A stretch of 64,000 nt of DNA, taken from Streptomyces cinnamoneus (GTDB taxonomy: Bacteria; Actinomycetota; Actinomycetes; Streptomycetales; Streptomycetaceae). Numbering within the stretch: the stretch's first letter is position 1; every line of letters begins with the position of its first letter. Made by a program: the position numbers and the translations under genes. Location of the stretch: NCBI RefSeq assembly GCF_002939475.1, contig NZ_PKFQ01000001.1:372001-436000 (forward strand), written 5' to 3'. The notes beneath the pieces were generated by a model, which had not been told where the DNA came from, searched no databases, and worked only from the letters and a program-made list of their open reading frames with translations. Below are positions 53,681 to 62,295 of the stretch, piece after piece.

Positions 53681-54955
53681 ATGCGGTCACTCCGCCGCCC
53701 TCTCCCCCGCCGGGGAGCGAGCGGTCACAGCCGGTTCCTCTTCGCACTCGCGCAGTGCGTGCCGTTCGCTCTGGCGCTGATCGTGGTGGGGATCGAGTTC
53801 TCGCCCGCACACTTCCTGTACACCGGCCCCCTCCTCACCGCGACGCCGGCTCTGGCCGCGGTGACCATGGGCCCCAAGGGCACCCTTGCGGCAGCGGGGC
53901 TGGCCCTGGCCATCAGCGTGGCCACCGCCACCCACAACCAGGCGTGGGGCACCCAGCAGGTCTACACCAACCTCACGGCGATCCTCCTGGTCTCCCTCGC
54001 CAGCGTCATGACGAGCAGCGCCGCGCACACGCGGCGGCAGAGCGAGCTGGACCAGGTCCGCCGCATCGCCGCGGCGGCGCAGAGGGTCCTCCTGCGGCCC
54101 GTTCCCGCCCGCCTGGGGCCGGTGCGCATGGCCAGCATGTACCTCGCGGCGGAGACGGGGGCTCAGATCGGGGGCGACCTGTACGAGGCCGTGCAGACGC
54201 GGTACGGGGTCCGGATGATCGTGGGGGACGTGCGCGGCAAGGGGCTGCCGGCCGTGCGCCTGGCGGCGGCGGTGCTGGGCGCGTTCCGGGAGGCGGTGCA
54301 CTACGAGGCCGATCTGGTGGAGGTGATGAACCACTGCGCGGCGGCGCTGCAACGGGAGCGCGCCGTGTCGGCCCTCTCCGACCGCGGCGCGGGGAGCGTG
54401 GGGGCGGACCAGGTGGAGGACTTCGTCACCGCGCTCGTGGCCCAGGTGCCCGACCTGGCCACGGTCCAGGTGGTGAACCGTGGCCACCCTCCTCCCCTGA
54501 TGCTGCGCGAGGGTGAGGTGCGGGCCCTGACGCCCGCCTCTCCCCTTCCGCCCCTGGGCCTAGAGGAGTTCGTCACCGGCCTTCGGTCGGAACCGGAGAA
54601 CTACCCCTTCACGTCGGGCGACCGCCTGCTGCTGCACACCGACGGCGTGATCGAGGCCCGCAACCGCGACAACGACTTCTTCGCGCTGCCCCAGGCCATG
54701 GCGAGCGTGCACGACTGCGCCCCGTCGGAGTTCCTGGAACAGCTGCACCAGGCGTTGATCCGTCACACCGAGGGCTCCTTGGCGGACGACGTGGCCATGG
54801 TGCTCGTCGACCGGCTCGACGAGGAGTCCGGCGACGTTCCCCATCACACCGTCGCTCAGCCGGCCGGGTCCCCCGGGGTCTCCAGCGGCTCGGGGACTTC
54901 GCGCAACCGCACGGCCAGGGCGGCGATGTCGTCGTCGAGCCCTCCCCCGCTGTAG
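53681..54955 (+). CDS. Membrane SpoIIE/PP2C-type serine phosphatase
   Basis: Protein of 424 aa. Three to four membrane helices (about 20-110) lead to a SpoIIE phosphatase domain: TGAQIGGDLYEAVQ (metal Asp), VGDVRGKGLPAVRLAAAVLG, VVNRGHPPPLML, LLLHTDGVIEARNRD and the final DDVAMVLVDR. Such enzymes dephosphorylate anti-anti-sigma proteins and thereby steer sigma factors. ATG 53681 was chosen. The last about 30 residues (Ser/Pro-rich) are antisense to the convergent second phosphatase, a 100-bp tail-to-tail overlap. Confidence 0.9.
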   Translation: MRSLRRPLPRRGASGHSRFLFALAQCVPFALALIVVGIEFSPAHFLYTGPLLTATPALAAVTMGPKGTLAAAGLALAISVATATHNQAWGTQQVYTNLTAILLVSLASVMTSSAAHTRRQSELDQVRRIAAAAQRVLLRPVPARLGPVRMASMYLAAETGAQIGGDLYEAVQTRYGVRMIVGDVRGKGLPAVRLAAAVLGAFREAVHYEADLVEVMNHCAAALQRERAVSALSDRGAGSVGADQVEDFVTALVAQVPDLATVQVVNRGHPPPLMLREGEVRALTPASPLPPLGLEEFVTGLRSEPENYPFTSGDRLLLHTDGVIEARNRDNDFFALPQAMASVHDCAPSEFLEQLHQALIRHTEGSLADDVAMVLVDRLDEESGDVPHHTVAQPAGSPGVSSGSGTSRNRTARAAMSSSSPPPL

Positions 54956-55983
54956 TGGAGGAGGTCGCGGTGCAGGGCGCCGAGCAGTTCCCGGGGGCCC
55001 GGCGGGGCCTGCCGGCGCATCCAGGCCGCCAGCGGGAAGAACTCGCCGTCGCGGTCGCGGGCCTCGGTGACCCCGTCGGTGTAGAGGAGCAGCAGGTCGC
55101 CGGGGACGACGCCGAAGGAGTCGATGCTGTAGTGGTCGCCGGTCAGCTCCGCGAGGTTGAGGAGCGGCGAGGGGGCGGTGGGTTCCAGGGTGCGCAGTTC
55201 TCCCCGGCTGAGGAGCAGCGGCGGGGGGTGTCCGCAGTTGAGGATCCCGATGCGGCTGCCCCCGTGCGGGATCTCGACGAGAAGGGCGGTGGCGAAGCGT
55301 TCCATCAGGTCCTGAGGGGGGAACGCGGCGCTGTAGCGGGTGCTGCTGGCGTCCAGACGACGGGCGACGCTGCCCAGGTCGGCCTCGTCGTAGGCCGCTT
55401 CCCGGAAGCAGTTGACCATCGCCGCGGCCTGTCCCACCGCCGGCAGCCCCTTGCCCCGGACGTCGCCGATGAGCAGGCGGACCCCGTACCGCGTGTCGAC
55501 CACCTCGTAGAAGTCGCCGCCGATGCGGGCCTCCGCCGCGGCCGCGAGGTACAGCGCCTCGATCTCGACGCCCCCGAAGCGGCGCGGCATCGGGCTGAGG
55601 ACCACCTGCTGCGCCGCGTCGGCGACGAGCCGCACCTGGAAGAGGGTCCGTTCCCGCTGCAACCGGACGTGGCTTCCGTAGGCGGCCGCCACGGTGACCG
55701 CGACGATCCCCGACGCCGTCCACCACGTCCCCAGGCCGGGGAACACGACGCCGAGGCCGATCATGAGGAACAGGCAGACCGTCCCCAGCAGGACGGTGGG
55801 GAGCACGGGCCACATGGCGGCGGCGAGGGCCGGCGCCGCGGGCAGCAGACGGCTGAAGGCCACCTCCCTGGGGGTGGTGTACGCCAGGGTGGCGATGACG
55901 ACGGTCAGGATCACCGGCGACAGCAGGGTGAGCGGCCCCCGGTCGGGGCGACGCCGGAGCCGCGGCCGTCCAGGCTTGATCAC
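54856..55983 (-). CDS. Membrane SpoIIE/PP2C-type serine phosphatase
   Basis: Protein of 375 aa, GTG start. It has the same architecture as its convergent neighbour: membrane helices at about 20-105 and a phosphatase domain with ARIGGDFYEVVDTRYGVRLL, IGDVRGKGLPAVGQAAAMV, LNCGHPPPLLLS, LLLYTDGVTEARDRD and GLDDDIAALAVRL. All metal-binding aspartates appear present. The two phosphatases share enough motif wording to be diverged paralogues in inverted orientation. No sigma factor or kinase gene is adjacent. Confidence 0.92.
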   Translation of the reverse strand: MIKPGRPRLRRRPDRGPLTLLSPVILTVVIATLAYTTPREVAFSRLLPAAPALAAAMWPVLPTVLLGTVCLFLMIGLGVVFPGLGTWWTASGIVAVTVAAAYGSHVRLQRERTLFQVRLVADAAQQVVLSPMPRRFGGVEIEALYLAAAAEARIGGDFYEVVDTRYGVRLLIGDVRGKGLPAVGQAAAMVNCFREAAYDEADLGSVARRLDASSTRYSAAFPPQDLMERFATALLVEIPHGGSRIGILNCGHPPPLLLSRGELRTLEPTAPSPLLNLAELTGDHYSIDSFGVVPGDLLLLYTDGVTEARDRDGEFFPLAAWMRRQAPPGPRELLGALHRDLLHYSGGGLDDDIAALAVRLREVPEPLETPGDPAG

Positions 55984-56162
55984 AGCTCATAGCATATCCA
56001 TACAAACCAGACGCAGCGCTCCGGCGGCCGGGCCCGGCCACCCGCCCCGGAGCCCCCTTCCCGCCGGCCGCACCGCAAGCCCCGACGCGGCCGCGCGGGA
56101 GTCGTCCACGGCCGCGCCTCGTCCTCGTTCACCCGTACAGGTGATCAGGGTGGGGAGAACGG

Positions 56163-57242
56163 TCAGGAGGCCCCTTCGTCGGCCTCGTCCAGCGCCCTGA
56201 CGAGCAGGGCCGCACTCTGCACGTAGGGAGTCCGCCCGCCCGGCCAGTGGATGCCCGTGCCCGTCATCAGACGGGTGACCCGGGACGTGATCAGGCTGAA
56301 CCGGAAGGCGGAGAAGACCTCGTAGAAGGTGAGGTCCCGCAGCGGACGGCCGAGGAGGGACGCGTAGGCCGCGACGGTCTCCTGCCGGCTCGGCAGGCCG
56401 GGGAGCCGGGGCAGGCCGAGGCCCTCGCTCAGGTAGCGGTCGGTGAACAGGTACCAGGCCAGGTCGCTCTCGGGTGCGCCGAGCGTGGCCATCTCCCAGT
56501 CCAGGAGGGCGACCGGCGTGTGGCCCGAGTAGATGATGTTGCCGATGCGGGCGTCGCCCCACAGCAGGCGCGGCGGGTCGGGCTCCTCCGGGCGGTGCTT
56601 CCGCAGCCAGTCGGCGGCGCGCGCCACGACGGGATCGTCCTGGACCCCGTAGAACTCGAGGTGGGCCAGGCACTCGCCGAACTGGCGGCCGATGCCGGCG
56701 GCGCCGTGGGCCGGGTCGTCCAGGAAGGACAGGTCCAGGGCGTCCGGGTCCAGGCGGTGGAGCCTCGCCATCACCCGCAGACCGCCGTTCCAGACCTGCG
56801 CGCGGTCGGCCGGGGGGAGTTCCGCCAGCCAGCCCGACCGGTGGTACGAGGGGATGTCCCCCGGTACCCGCCCCTCGATCCGTTCCATGACGACGAAGGG
56901 GGCGCCCAGGAGGTCGCCGGAGGGTTCGCTGCCGTGGATCCTGGCCACGGGCACGTCCGTTCCGGCCAGGAGTTCCTGAAGCCTGACCTGACGGTGCCAC
57001 GGGGACTCCGGCAGCAGGCGGTGGCCGGCCGGAGCCACCCTGACGGCGAGGGGCCGGACCAGGCTCCGGCCCCGGTGGTCCCACGTCGCGTCGCACAGGA
57101 GGGTCTCCCCGCTGAACCCCGTCTCGGCGGGGGTGCTCAGGGAGCCGACCGTCGGGGTCCCGTCAGCGGGGAACCGGTCGGTCAGCCATCGCGTGATCAC
57201 CTCGCGGGCGCGGGACGGATCACGCTGCGGCGGCACGGGCAT
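56163..57242 (-). CDS. Phosphotransferase (APH/ACAD10-like)
   Basis: Protein of 359 aa with an aminoglycoside-phosphotransferase-like kinase fold: FVVMERIEGRVPGDI (hinge), LLWGDARIGNIIYSGHTPVA holding the Brenner-type catalytic motif (GDARIGN, normally HGDxxxxN), and VALLDWEMATLGAPESDLAW with the metal-binding Asp. The sequence WGDARIGN is typical of the ACAD10/FadE-like subfamily rather than antibiotic-resistance APH enzymes. The start ATG 57242 has AAGGAG 6 nt upstream. Substrate unknown. Confidence 0.88.
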   Translation of the reverse strand: MPVPPQRDPSRAREVITRWLTDRFPADGTPTVGSLSTPAETGFSGETLLCDATWDHRGRSLVRPLAVRVAPAGHRLLPESPWHRQVRLQELLAGTDVPVARIHGSEPSGDLLGAPFVVMERIEGRVPGDIPSYHRSGWLAELPPADRAQVWNGGLRVMARLHRLDPDALDLSFLDDPAHGAAGIGRQFGECLAHLEFYGVQDDPVVARAADWLRKHRPEEPDPPRLLWGDARIGNIIYSGHTPVALLDWEMATLGAPESDLAWYLFTDRYLSEGLGLPRLPGLPSRQETVAAYASLLGRPLRDLTFYEVFSAFRFSLITSRVTRLMTGTGIHWPGGRTPYVQSAALLVRALDEADEGAS

Positions 57243-57508
57243 GCCTGCTCCTTGTCTGTCGTCCGGGCGCCGTGGGTCGCTGGCGACGCCACCGTCGAGT
57301 GCGACCGCCGTGCCGGGCGTCAGCGCGAGAGGGACCGGCCGGTGGGGACCACGGATCGCGTCGAGCACCGGTGGTGCGGCGACGCTGAAGATCCAGTCGC
57401 CCTCGCCGGGGACTAACGTGACGGTCGGTTCTTGGTTACGTATGGCCGGACAGATGCATCCGTAGGCGTGGCGGCCGCCGGCGGGGGCCGGCGGCCGGGG
57501 ACGCACCG

Positions 57509-60040
57509 TCATTCCGTGGGCTCGGCCCCGCCCGGCCCGGCCGGCCGCTGGGAGCCCCGGGACGTGCGGTGGGCCCGGGCGAGGTGGTCCTGGAGGCGGG
57601 CGTGGCGGAACTGGTAGACCGCGCCGGCCTGTCGCAGCACGCCTCGCTCGTAGGCGTCCTCCAGGAAGGTGACGACGGACCAGGGAAGCCGCCCGGTCAG
57701 CGGCAGCCAGAACCGGCCGAAGACCAGCCACTGGCCCCACCCGGTCAGGGCGAGCGCGTAGGCGAGGGCGCCGCCGAGTCCGCTGATGAGGCCGAGTTTG
57801 AGCGTGGCCGTGGTGTTCCAGACGAGCGGGCCCAGAAGCGCCGGCAGGATCCGCATCGCCCCCCAGGCCCCCAGCGCGACCAGCAGCCCGAAGGTGGGGG
57901 CCCAGATGAGGAGCTGGGCGACGACCGTTCGGCAGTTGGTGCGCAGCAGGCCCACCGGGTTGACGGCGGAGCGGACGTCGAGAGGGGTTTCCAGGAGGCT
58001 CAGGACGCCGAAGGTGGGGCCGGTCGCCAGGGCGAACACCAGGCCGTAGACGACGCCGTCGTCCAGGCCGACGCGCAGCGTGACCAGGAGGCCGCAGTGG
58101 CGGACGACGCCGTTGAGCACCCCCCGCACGAATCCGTAGCCGGACCCGAAGACGACCCCGCACAGCAACCCGACCGCGAGCCGGTGCGCGGTTCTCCGCC
58201 CCGTCCCCCCGGCCCGGCCGAACATCTTCAGGCGCACCCCGGACGGCGCCACCGCGGCGCCTCGGGACGCGATCAGGAACCAGTACGTGATCCCGAACAT
58301 GAGCCCGGCCAGCAGGCCCGCCACCAGCCCGTCCGCCAGCTGGAACCCGACGGGGTCGAAGAGGGTGCCGACGACGGCGTCGACCAGTCCGACCGTCAGG
58401 GCGACCGCCACCGCGGTCACCAGCGTGCGCGTGGAGCGGCGGGTCCCCGAACCGAGCCGCCACCACTCCAGGTTGGGGGTGTCGAGCCGGGTGAGGTGGT
58501 GGGCGAGGTGGCCCAGCCATTGCCGGGCGCGTTCCGGGTCGAAGCTGCGGCGCGGTCCGCCGCCGGGGCGGTGCTCCGGCCGGGGCCGGTAGACGGTGGT
58601 GGTGAACTTGTCGAGGAGGTGCTCCTCCAACTCCTCGGCGCTGCCGAACCGCCGGGTGTCCAGGAGGGCGGCCGGGTCGTGGCCGGAGGTGTCGCTGTAG
58701 ACGGCACGGGCGAGCATGACCATCAGCGGCGTGGTCAGCACCGCGGCGAGGTTCGCGCCGGCCCGGCTGTCCGGCCGGTCGCGCAGTTCGCGCAGCACGG
58801 GGTCCCAGGCGGTCGCCGCCGGGTCCCCGCCCCCCGCCTTGCGCGTGGTGCGCGGCAGGTAGTCGGCCAGGTCACCCGGGGTGAGATCGGTCAGCTGCAC
58901 GGCGGCGGCGGAGGTGAGCACGTCGGTCTCCGCCACGGCGGCGGCGTACTCGGACGGACGGCTCGTCAGCAGCAAGGGGAGGACGGTGGAGTTGAGCGCC
59001 TCCAGGGCGGGGCGACGCAGACCGCCGGCTATCTCGTCGAAACCGTCCAGGACGGGCAGCACCCGGCCGGTCTCGACCAGTGCGGCGGCGAGGCTCGACC
59101 CGCCGGGGCCCGGGGCGGCGAGGCCGGGGTGGTCGCGCGTCAGCTGGGCGATCAGCCAGTCCCGCAGCGTGATGGCGGTGGGATCCCATGAGCCGATGCT
59201 GAAGATCACCGGTACGGTCCCGGTGCGGCCCCTCGACTTCACCTGTTCCAGGACGAACCGCACGGCGAGCACCGTCTTCCCGGAGCCGGGCCGGCCCAGC
59301 ACCACCAGCCGCCCCGACGGAACCCGCCGGTACACCTCCACGATGGCGTCCAGTCGCCCGCTCAGGTCCAGCGGGCCGGGCACCGCCCCGGCGGGCAGGC
59401 GCCGGATGTTGGCCCAGTGGTCGGTCAGCTCCTCCAGGGCCGGCCGCCAGCGCACCGGCAGCGGGTACGGGTCGTGGACCTGCCGCTGTTCCTCCTCGCG
59501 CTGCCAGCGGGCGGCCACTGCCTGCGCGAGCTGCTCGGCGACGTCGGCCAGGGTGCCGTGCGACACCGGACCCCGCGGCTCCGTGACCGGCGCGGCGCGG
59601 GCGGCGGAGCCGTCACCCGGGTGTGCGGCGACGGGCGCGACGCGTTCGGCCGACCCGTCATGCGGATACCCGCCGACGGGCTCGGCCCCATCGGCCGGCC
59701 CCTCACCCTGGTGCCCGGCACTCGGTGCGACGCGATCGGCCGGCCCCGGACGTCCGGCCACCGGCGCGACGCGTTCAGCCGCGTCATCCGGCGTGTCCGG
59801 TTCGTCGCCGGGCCCGGTCCTGCGGACGACGGCCGCCAGCAACTCCTCGCGTTCCTCCGGGGCGAGCCCCAGCGCGTCGGCCAGCAGGCGCACCGTGGTC
59901 ACCCTCGGGTCGGCGCGTTCACCGGTCTCCAGTCCGCGGACGGTGCGCACGCCCACGCCGGCGCGCTCCGCCAGGGCCTCCTGGGTCATCCCCGCCTCGC
60001 GCCGCAGCCGCCGTAACAGCGTGCTGAACTCACTGGCCAC
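57509..60040 (-). CDS. XRE-HTH and NACHT NTPase with C-terminal membrane domain
   Basis: Protein of 843 aa. Residues 5-62 are a Cro/C1 HTH (GMTQEALAERAGVGVRTVRG). A repeat-rich linker follows (88-154), then a NACHT-type STAND ATPase with Walker A GRPGSGKT at 249-256 and Walker B VLPVLDGFDE at 327-336, and a C-terminal half with about eight membrane helices (TLVTAVAVALTVGLVDAVVG onward). STAND ATPases act as switches in signalling and in defence against phage; with a DNA-binding head and a membrane tail this one could link a signal at the membrane to transcription. It is divergent from the SARP-type regulator at 60205. Confidence 0.9.
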   Translation of the reverse strand: MASEFSTLLRRLRREAGMTQEALAERAGVGVRTVRGLETGERADPRVTTVRLLADALGLAPEEREELLAAVVRRTGPGDEPDTPDDAAERVAPVAGRPGPADRVAPSAGHQGEGPADGAEPVGGYPHDGSAERVAPVAAHPGDGSAARAAPVTEPRGPVSHGTLADVAEQLAQAVAARWQREEEQRQVHDPYPLPVRWRPALEELTDHWANIRRLPAGAVPGPLDLSGRLDAIVEVYRRVPSGRLVVLGRPGSGKTVLAVRFVLEQVKSRGRTGTVPVIFSIGSWDPTAITLRDWLIAQLTRDHPGLAAPGPGGSSLAAALVETGRVLPVLDGFDEIAGGLRRPALEALNSTVLPLLLTSRPSEYAAAVAETDVLTSAAAVQLTDLTPGDLADYLPRTTRKAGGGDPAATAWDPVLRELRDRPDSRAGANLAAVLTTPLMVMLARAVYSDTSGHDPAALLDTRRFGSAEELEEHLLDKFTTTVYRPRPEHRPGGGPRRSFDPERARQWLGHLAHHLTRLDTPNLEWWRLGSGTRRSTRTLVTAVAVALTVGLVDAVVGTLFDPVGFQLADGLVAGLLAGLMFGITYWFLIASRGAAVAPSGVRLKMFGRAGGTGRRTAHRLAVGLLCGVVFGSGYGFVRGVLNGVVRHCGLLVTLRVGLDDGVVYGLVFALATGPTFGVLSLLETPLDVRSAVNPVGLLRTNCRTVVAQLLIWAPTFGLLVALGAWGAMRILPALLGPLVWNTTATLKLGLISGLGGALAYALALTGWGQWLVFGRFWLPLTGRLPWSVVTFLEDAYERGVLRQAGAVYQFRHARLQDHLARAHRTSRGSQRPAGPGGAEPTE
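59579..59779 (-). repeat. 15-residue tandem repeats in the NACHT linker
   Basis: Residues 88-154 consist of four to five degenerate 15-residue units with the core (E/D)RVAPVAxHPGDGSA, encoded by 45-bp DNA repeats. The segment is Ala/Pro/Gly-rich and likely a flexible spacer of variable length. Confidence 0.75.
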
Positions 60041-60100
60041 AGGTCACGTTCTCCCCCCCGGAACATGTCGTTTCTCCAGGTGGGCGACTCTAGCGCGACC

Positions 60101-60120
60101 ACCGGCCGCATACGGCCGGT
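60101..60120. promoter_or_regulatory. Inverted repeat between NACHT and SARP genes
   Basis: ACCGGCCG-CATA-CGGCCGGT, a perfect 8-bp-arm repeat, lies in the 164-bp gap between the two divergent regulator-like genes and may be bound by the XRE domain or the SARP protein. Confidence 0.45.
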
Positions 60121-60204
60121 CTTGTGGCCTGTCCGTGGCCCGGGCTTCGGGGCCACCGTCGGCGGCATCCCCCGGACCGACCACCAGGAGCACGGAGAGC
60201 CGTG

Positions 60205-61275
60205 ATGCCGACGACCGCGACCACCGGCCAACCGACCGTCACCCCGCTCGGACAGCAGGAGCGCAAGGTGCTCTACGCGGTCGGGTGTGGCCTGAGAGAC
60301 GAAGAGATCGCCGCCGCCCTCGCCATCCCCGAGGGCACCGTGGCCGGGCACCTCACGCGGATCCTCACCAAACTCGGGCTGCCCGACCGGGCCGCCGCCA
60401 TCGTCCACGCCTTCGACTGCGGCCTGGTCGCCCCCGGCCACGGCCCCCGCCGGCGCACGGCGGGCCCGGTGCCGCGGACCGCCGTCCGCCGGCCGTCCGG
60501 ACCGCGCTTGCGGATCTCCGTCCTCGGACCGCTGCGGGCGTGCCGCGACGGCCGGCCCGTGGACCTGGGGCACCTGCGCCAGCAAGCCGTACTGGCGAAC
60601 CTGGTGCTGTGCCCGGGCCGGACGGTCAGCCAGCAGGAACTCCTCGACGGCGTGTGGGGGATGGAGCCGCCGGCCACGAAGGTCGTACCGGTGTACGTCT
60701 ACCGGCTGCGCAAGGCCCTGCACACCGGAGACGGTTCGGACGCGGTGATCGAGCGCGACCGGTGCGGCTACCGACTGCTCTCCGCAGCGGTCACGGTGGA
60801 CGTGACGCGCATGGAGGACCTGGTCTCCGCCGCCGGACAGGCCGAGCGGGCGGGCGAGCTGGCCGAGGCGGTCCGCCTCTGCTCCCGGGCGCTGGAGCTC
60901 TTCCGCGGGGAGCCGCTGGCCGGCCTGCCCGGGCCGTTCGCCGAGCTGGAGCGGCTGCGGCTGACCGAGCGCAGGGGCGTCCTCGCGCAGCGGAAACTCG
61001 ACTGGCAGCTGAGGCTGGGCGAACACACCGAGGCGATCGCCGAGCTGTGGGCCCTGGCCGCGGCGCAGCCCCTGAACGAACCGGTCGCCGCCATGCTGAT
61101 GAGCGCGCTGTACCGCGACGGCCGGCAGGCCGACGCACTGACCGTGTTCGACCGCGCCCGCCGCCGGCTGGCCGAGGACCTGGGCGTGCCGCCGGGTCCG
61201 GTCCTGCTGCGGACGCGGCAGATGATCCTGCGCGGGAACGCCGCCGGCCCCGGCGCCATCGGGTCGACGTCGTGA
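60205..61275 (+). CDS. LuxR-HTH fused to a SARP (OmpR-like HTH plus BTAD) regulator
   Basis: Protein of 356 aa. Residues 12-76 look like a LuxR-type HTH (GLRDEEIAAALAIPEGTVAG, HLTRILTKLGLPDR). Residues 103-190 are the SARP winged helix (RISVLGPLRACRDGRPVDLG, then YVYRLRKALHTG), and about 198-340 the bacterial transcriptional activation domain. SARPs activate antibiotic clusters by binding direct repeats; a LuxR HTH in front is unusual. ATG 60205 with GGAG upstream. Its stop overlaps the next gene (GTGA). No cluster is next to it, though the nucleoside cluster lies 17 kb away. Confidence 0.85.
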   Translation: MPTTATTGQPTVTPLGQQERKVLYAVGCGLRDEEIAAALAIPEGTVAGHLTRILTKLGLPDRAAAIVHAFDCGLVAPGHGPRRRTAGPVPRTAVRRPSGPRLRISVLGPLRACRDGRPVDLGHLRQQAVLANLVLCPGRTVSQQELLDGVWGMEPPATKVVPVYVYRLRKALHTGDGSDAVIERDRCGYRLLSAAVTVDVTRMEDLVSAAGQAERAGELAEAVRLCSRALELFRGEPLAGLPGPFAELERLRLTERRGVLAQRKLDWQLRLGEHTEAIAELWALAAAQPLNEPVAAMLMSALYRDGRQADALTVFDRARRRLAEDLGVPPGPVLLRTRQMILRGNAAGPGAIGSTS

Positions 61276-61991
61276 GCTGGCCGGCATCGCGCACGCGCAG
61301 TGAGGAACTCCTGCTGGCGAGGATCTCGGCGGCGGCCGGCCGCGAGCGCGTCGGCAAGCGGCGCGCCACCTACTCCGCTTCCGCGCACACGGCCCGTGAG
61401 CGGGCCGAGCCGCCCCGTGGCATCCACGGCCTGCTGGCCCGCACCCGGTACCTCCGGTCCGCCGCGCCGAAGGCGGGCCGGGACGCGCGCCTGGACCTGT
61501 ACGAGCGCGGCATGACGGTGGCCGTCAAGGACCGGATCCATGTCGTCCGCTACGACACCACCGCCGTGTTCCAGGAGATCGTGCCGTGTCAGGACGAGGC
61601 GGGGCGGGTCGCCACCGCCTACACGCTCACCGATGTGCACGGGGAACGGGTCGTGCTGGGGGGACGGCCGGAGCGCGGCGGGGCGCCGGCGTGGGGAAGC
61701 GAGATCCAGCGGGCCGTCGCCCAGGCCCAGCTGCCCCGTGCCCTGGACGCCCTCGACGAGGGCCGGCGGCTCGTCTTCGGGGACATCTGGCTGTCCGGGG
61801 AGGAGATCGGATCCGGGGAGGTGGCCGCGCGGTGGCCGCTGGTGCGGCGGACCGAGATCCGCAACGGGCTCGTCGAGGTCGTCATCGCCGGGACGAGCCA
61901 CGGGTTCGCCTGCGCGGTGTCCGAGGTCCCGAACCTCTTCGTCTTCTGGACACTCGTCGAGCGCTTCCGGCCGGGCAGCGGGCGCCCGTGA
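61272..61991 (+). CDS. DUF6585-like protein coupled to the SARP gene
   Basis: Protein of 239 aa, GTG start overlapping the SARP stop by 4 bp. It contains LDLYERGMTVAVKDRIHVVR followed by YDTTAVFQEIV, a PH-like beta pattern I associate with DUF6585, and a late VAARWPLVRRTEIRNGLVEV strand pair. No membrane helix. The tight coupling suggests a role in the same process as the SARP protein. Function unknown. Confidence 0.7.
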   Translation: MSWPASRTRSEELLLARISAAAGRERVGKRRATYSASAHTARERAEPPRGIHGLLARTRYLRSAAPKAGRDARLDLYERGMTVAVKDRIHVVRYDTTAVFQEIVPCQDEAGRVATAYTLTDVHGERVVLGGRPERGGAPAWGSEIQRAVAQAQLPRALDALDEGRRLVFGDIWLSGEEIGSGEVAARWPLVRRTEIRNGLVEVVIAGTSHGFACAVSEVPNLFVFWTLVERFRPGSGRP

Positions 61992-62016
61992 CGACGCGGC
62001 TGCGACGACGGCCGCC

Positions 62017-62295
62017 TCAACGAGGCACTTCGGCGGCGCCTCCCGCCCGTACGGCCGCGGCGGTCGCCTCACACAGGCCTTCGAGACCCCCGGGCGGGAC
62101 ACGGACCGGGCCGCCGGTGAGCGTGTACCACTCCTCCGCACCGGTGTACTGGACGCGGACGTCGGTGAGGCCGTCGGGGCGGCGCATGACCTTGAGGGTG
62201 AGGTCCCCGGTGACGACGCCGACCTCGTCGGTCATGGCCCCGCCAGGACCGGCGGTCACTTCCCTGCTGCAGCACTCGGGCTCGTGTTCCTTCAT
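62017..62295 (-). CDS. Small protein, function unknown
   Basis: Protein of 92 aa; no family is recognised. It has one central beta-like block (TLKVMRRPDGLTDVRVQYTG, then AEEWYTLTGG) and two adjacent cysteines near the start (PECCSRE). The ATG overlaps the stop of the HNH nuclease gene by 4 bp, so the two are probably translated together. Confidence 0.6.
   Translation of the reverse strand: MKEHEPECCSREVTAGPGGAMTDEVGVVTGDLTLKVMRRPDGLTDVRVQYTGAEEWYTLTGGPVRVPPGGLEGLCEATAAAVRAGGAAEVPR

Noticed and set aside
51007..54516. Very long plus-strand open frame (about 1170 codons)
   Set aside because: It is antisense to the acyl-CoA dehydrogenase and PadR genes; its translation is Gly/Val/Arg-rich without domains, an artefact of GC-rich third positions.
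56163..57242. Aminoglycoside resistance phosphotransferase
   Set aside because: The catalytic motif WGDARIGN is typical of ACAD10-like phosphotransferases; nothing ties it to an antibiotic.
58881..61271. Upstream part of the long frame ending at 61991
   Set aside because: Only 61272-61991 encodes a plausible protein. The rest is antisense to the NACHT gene and out of frame with the SARP gene.
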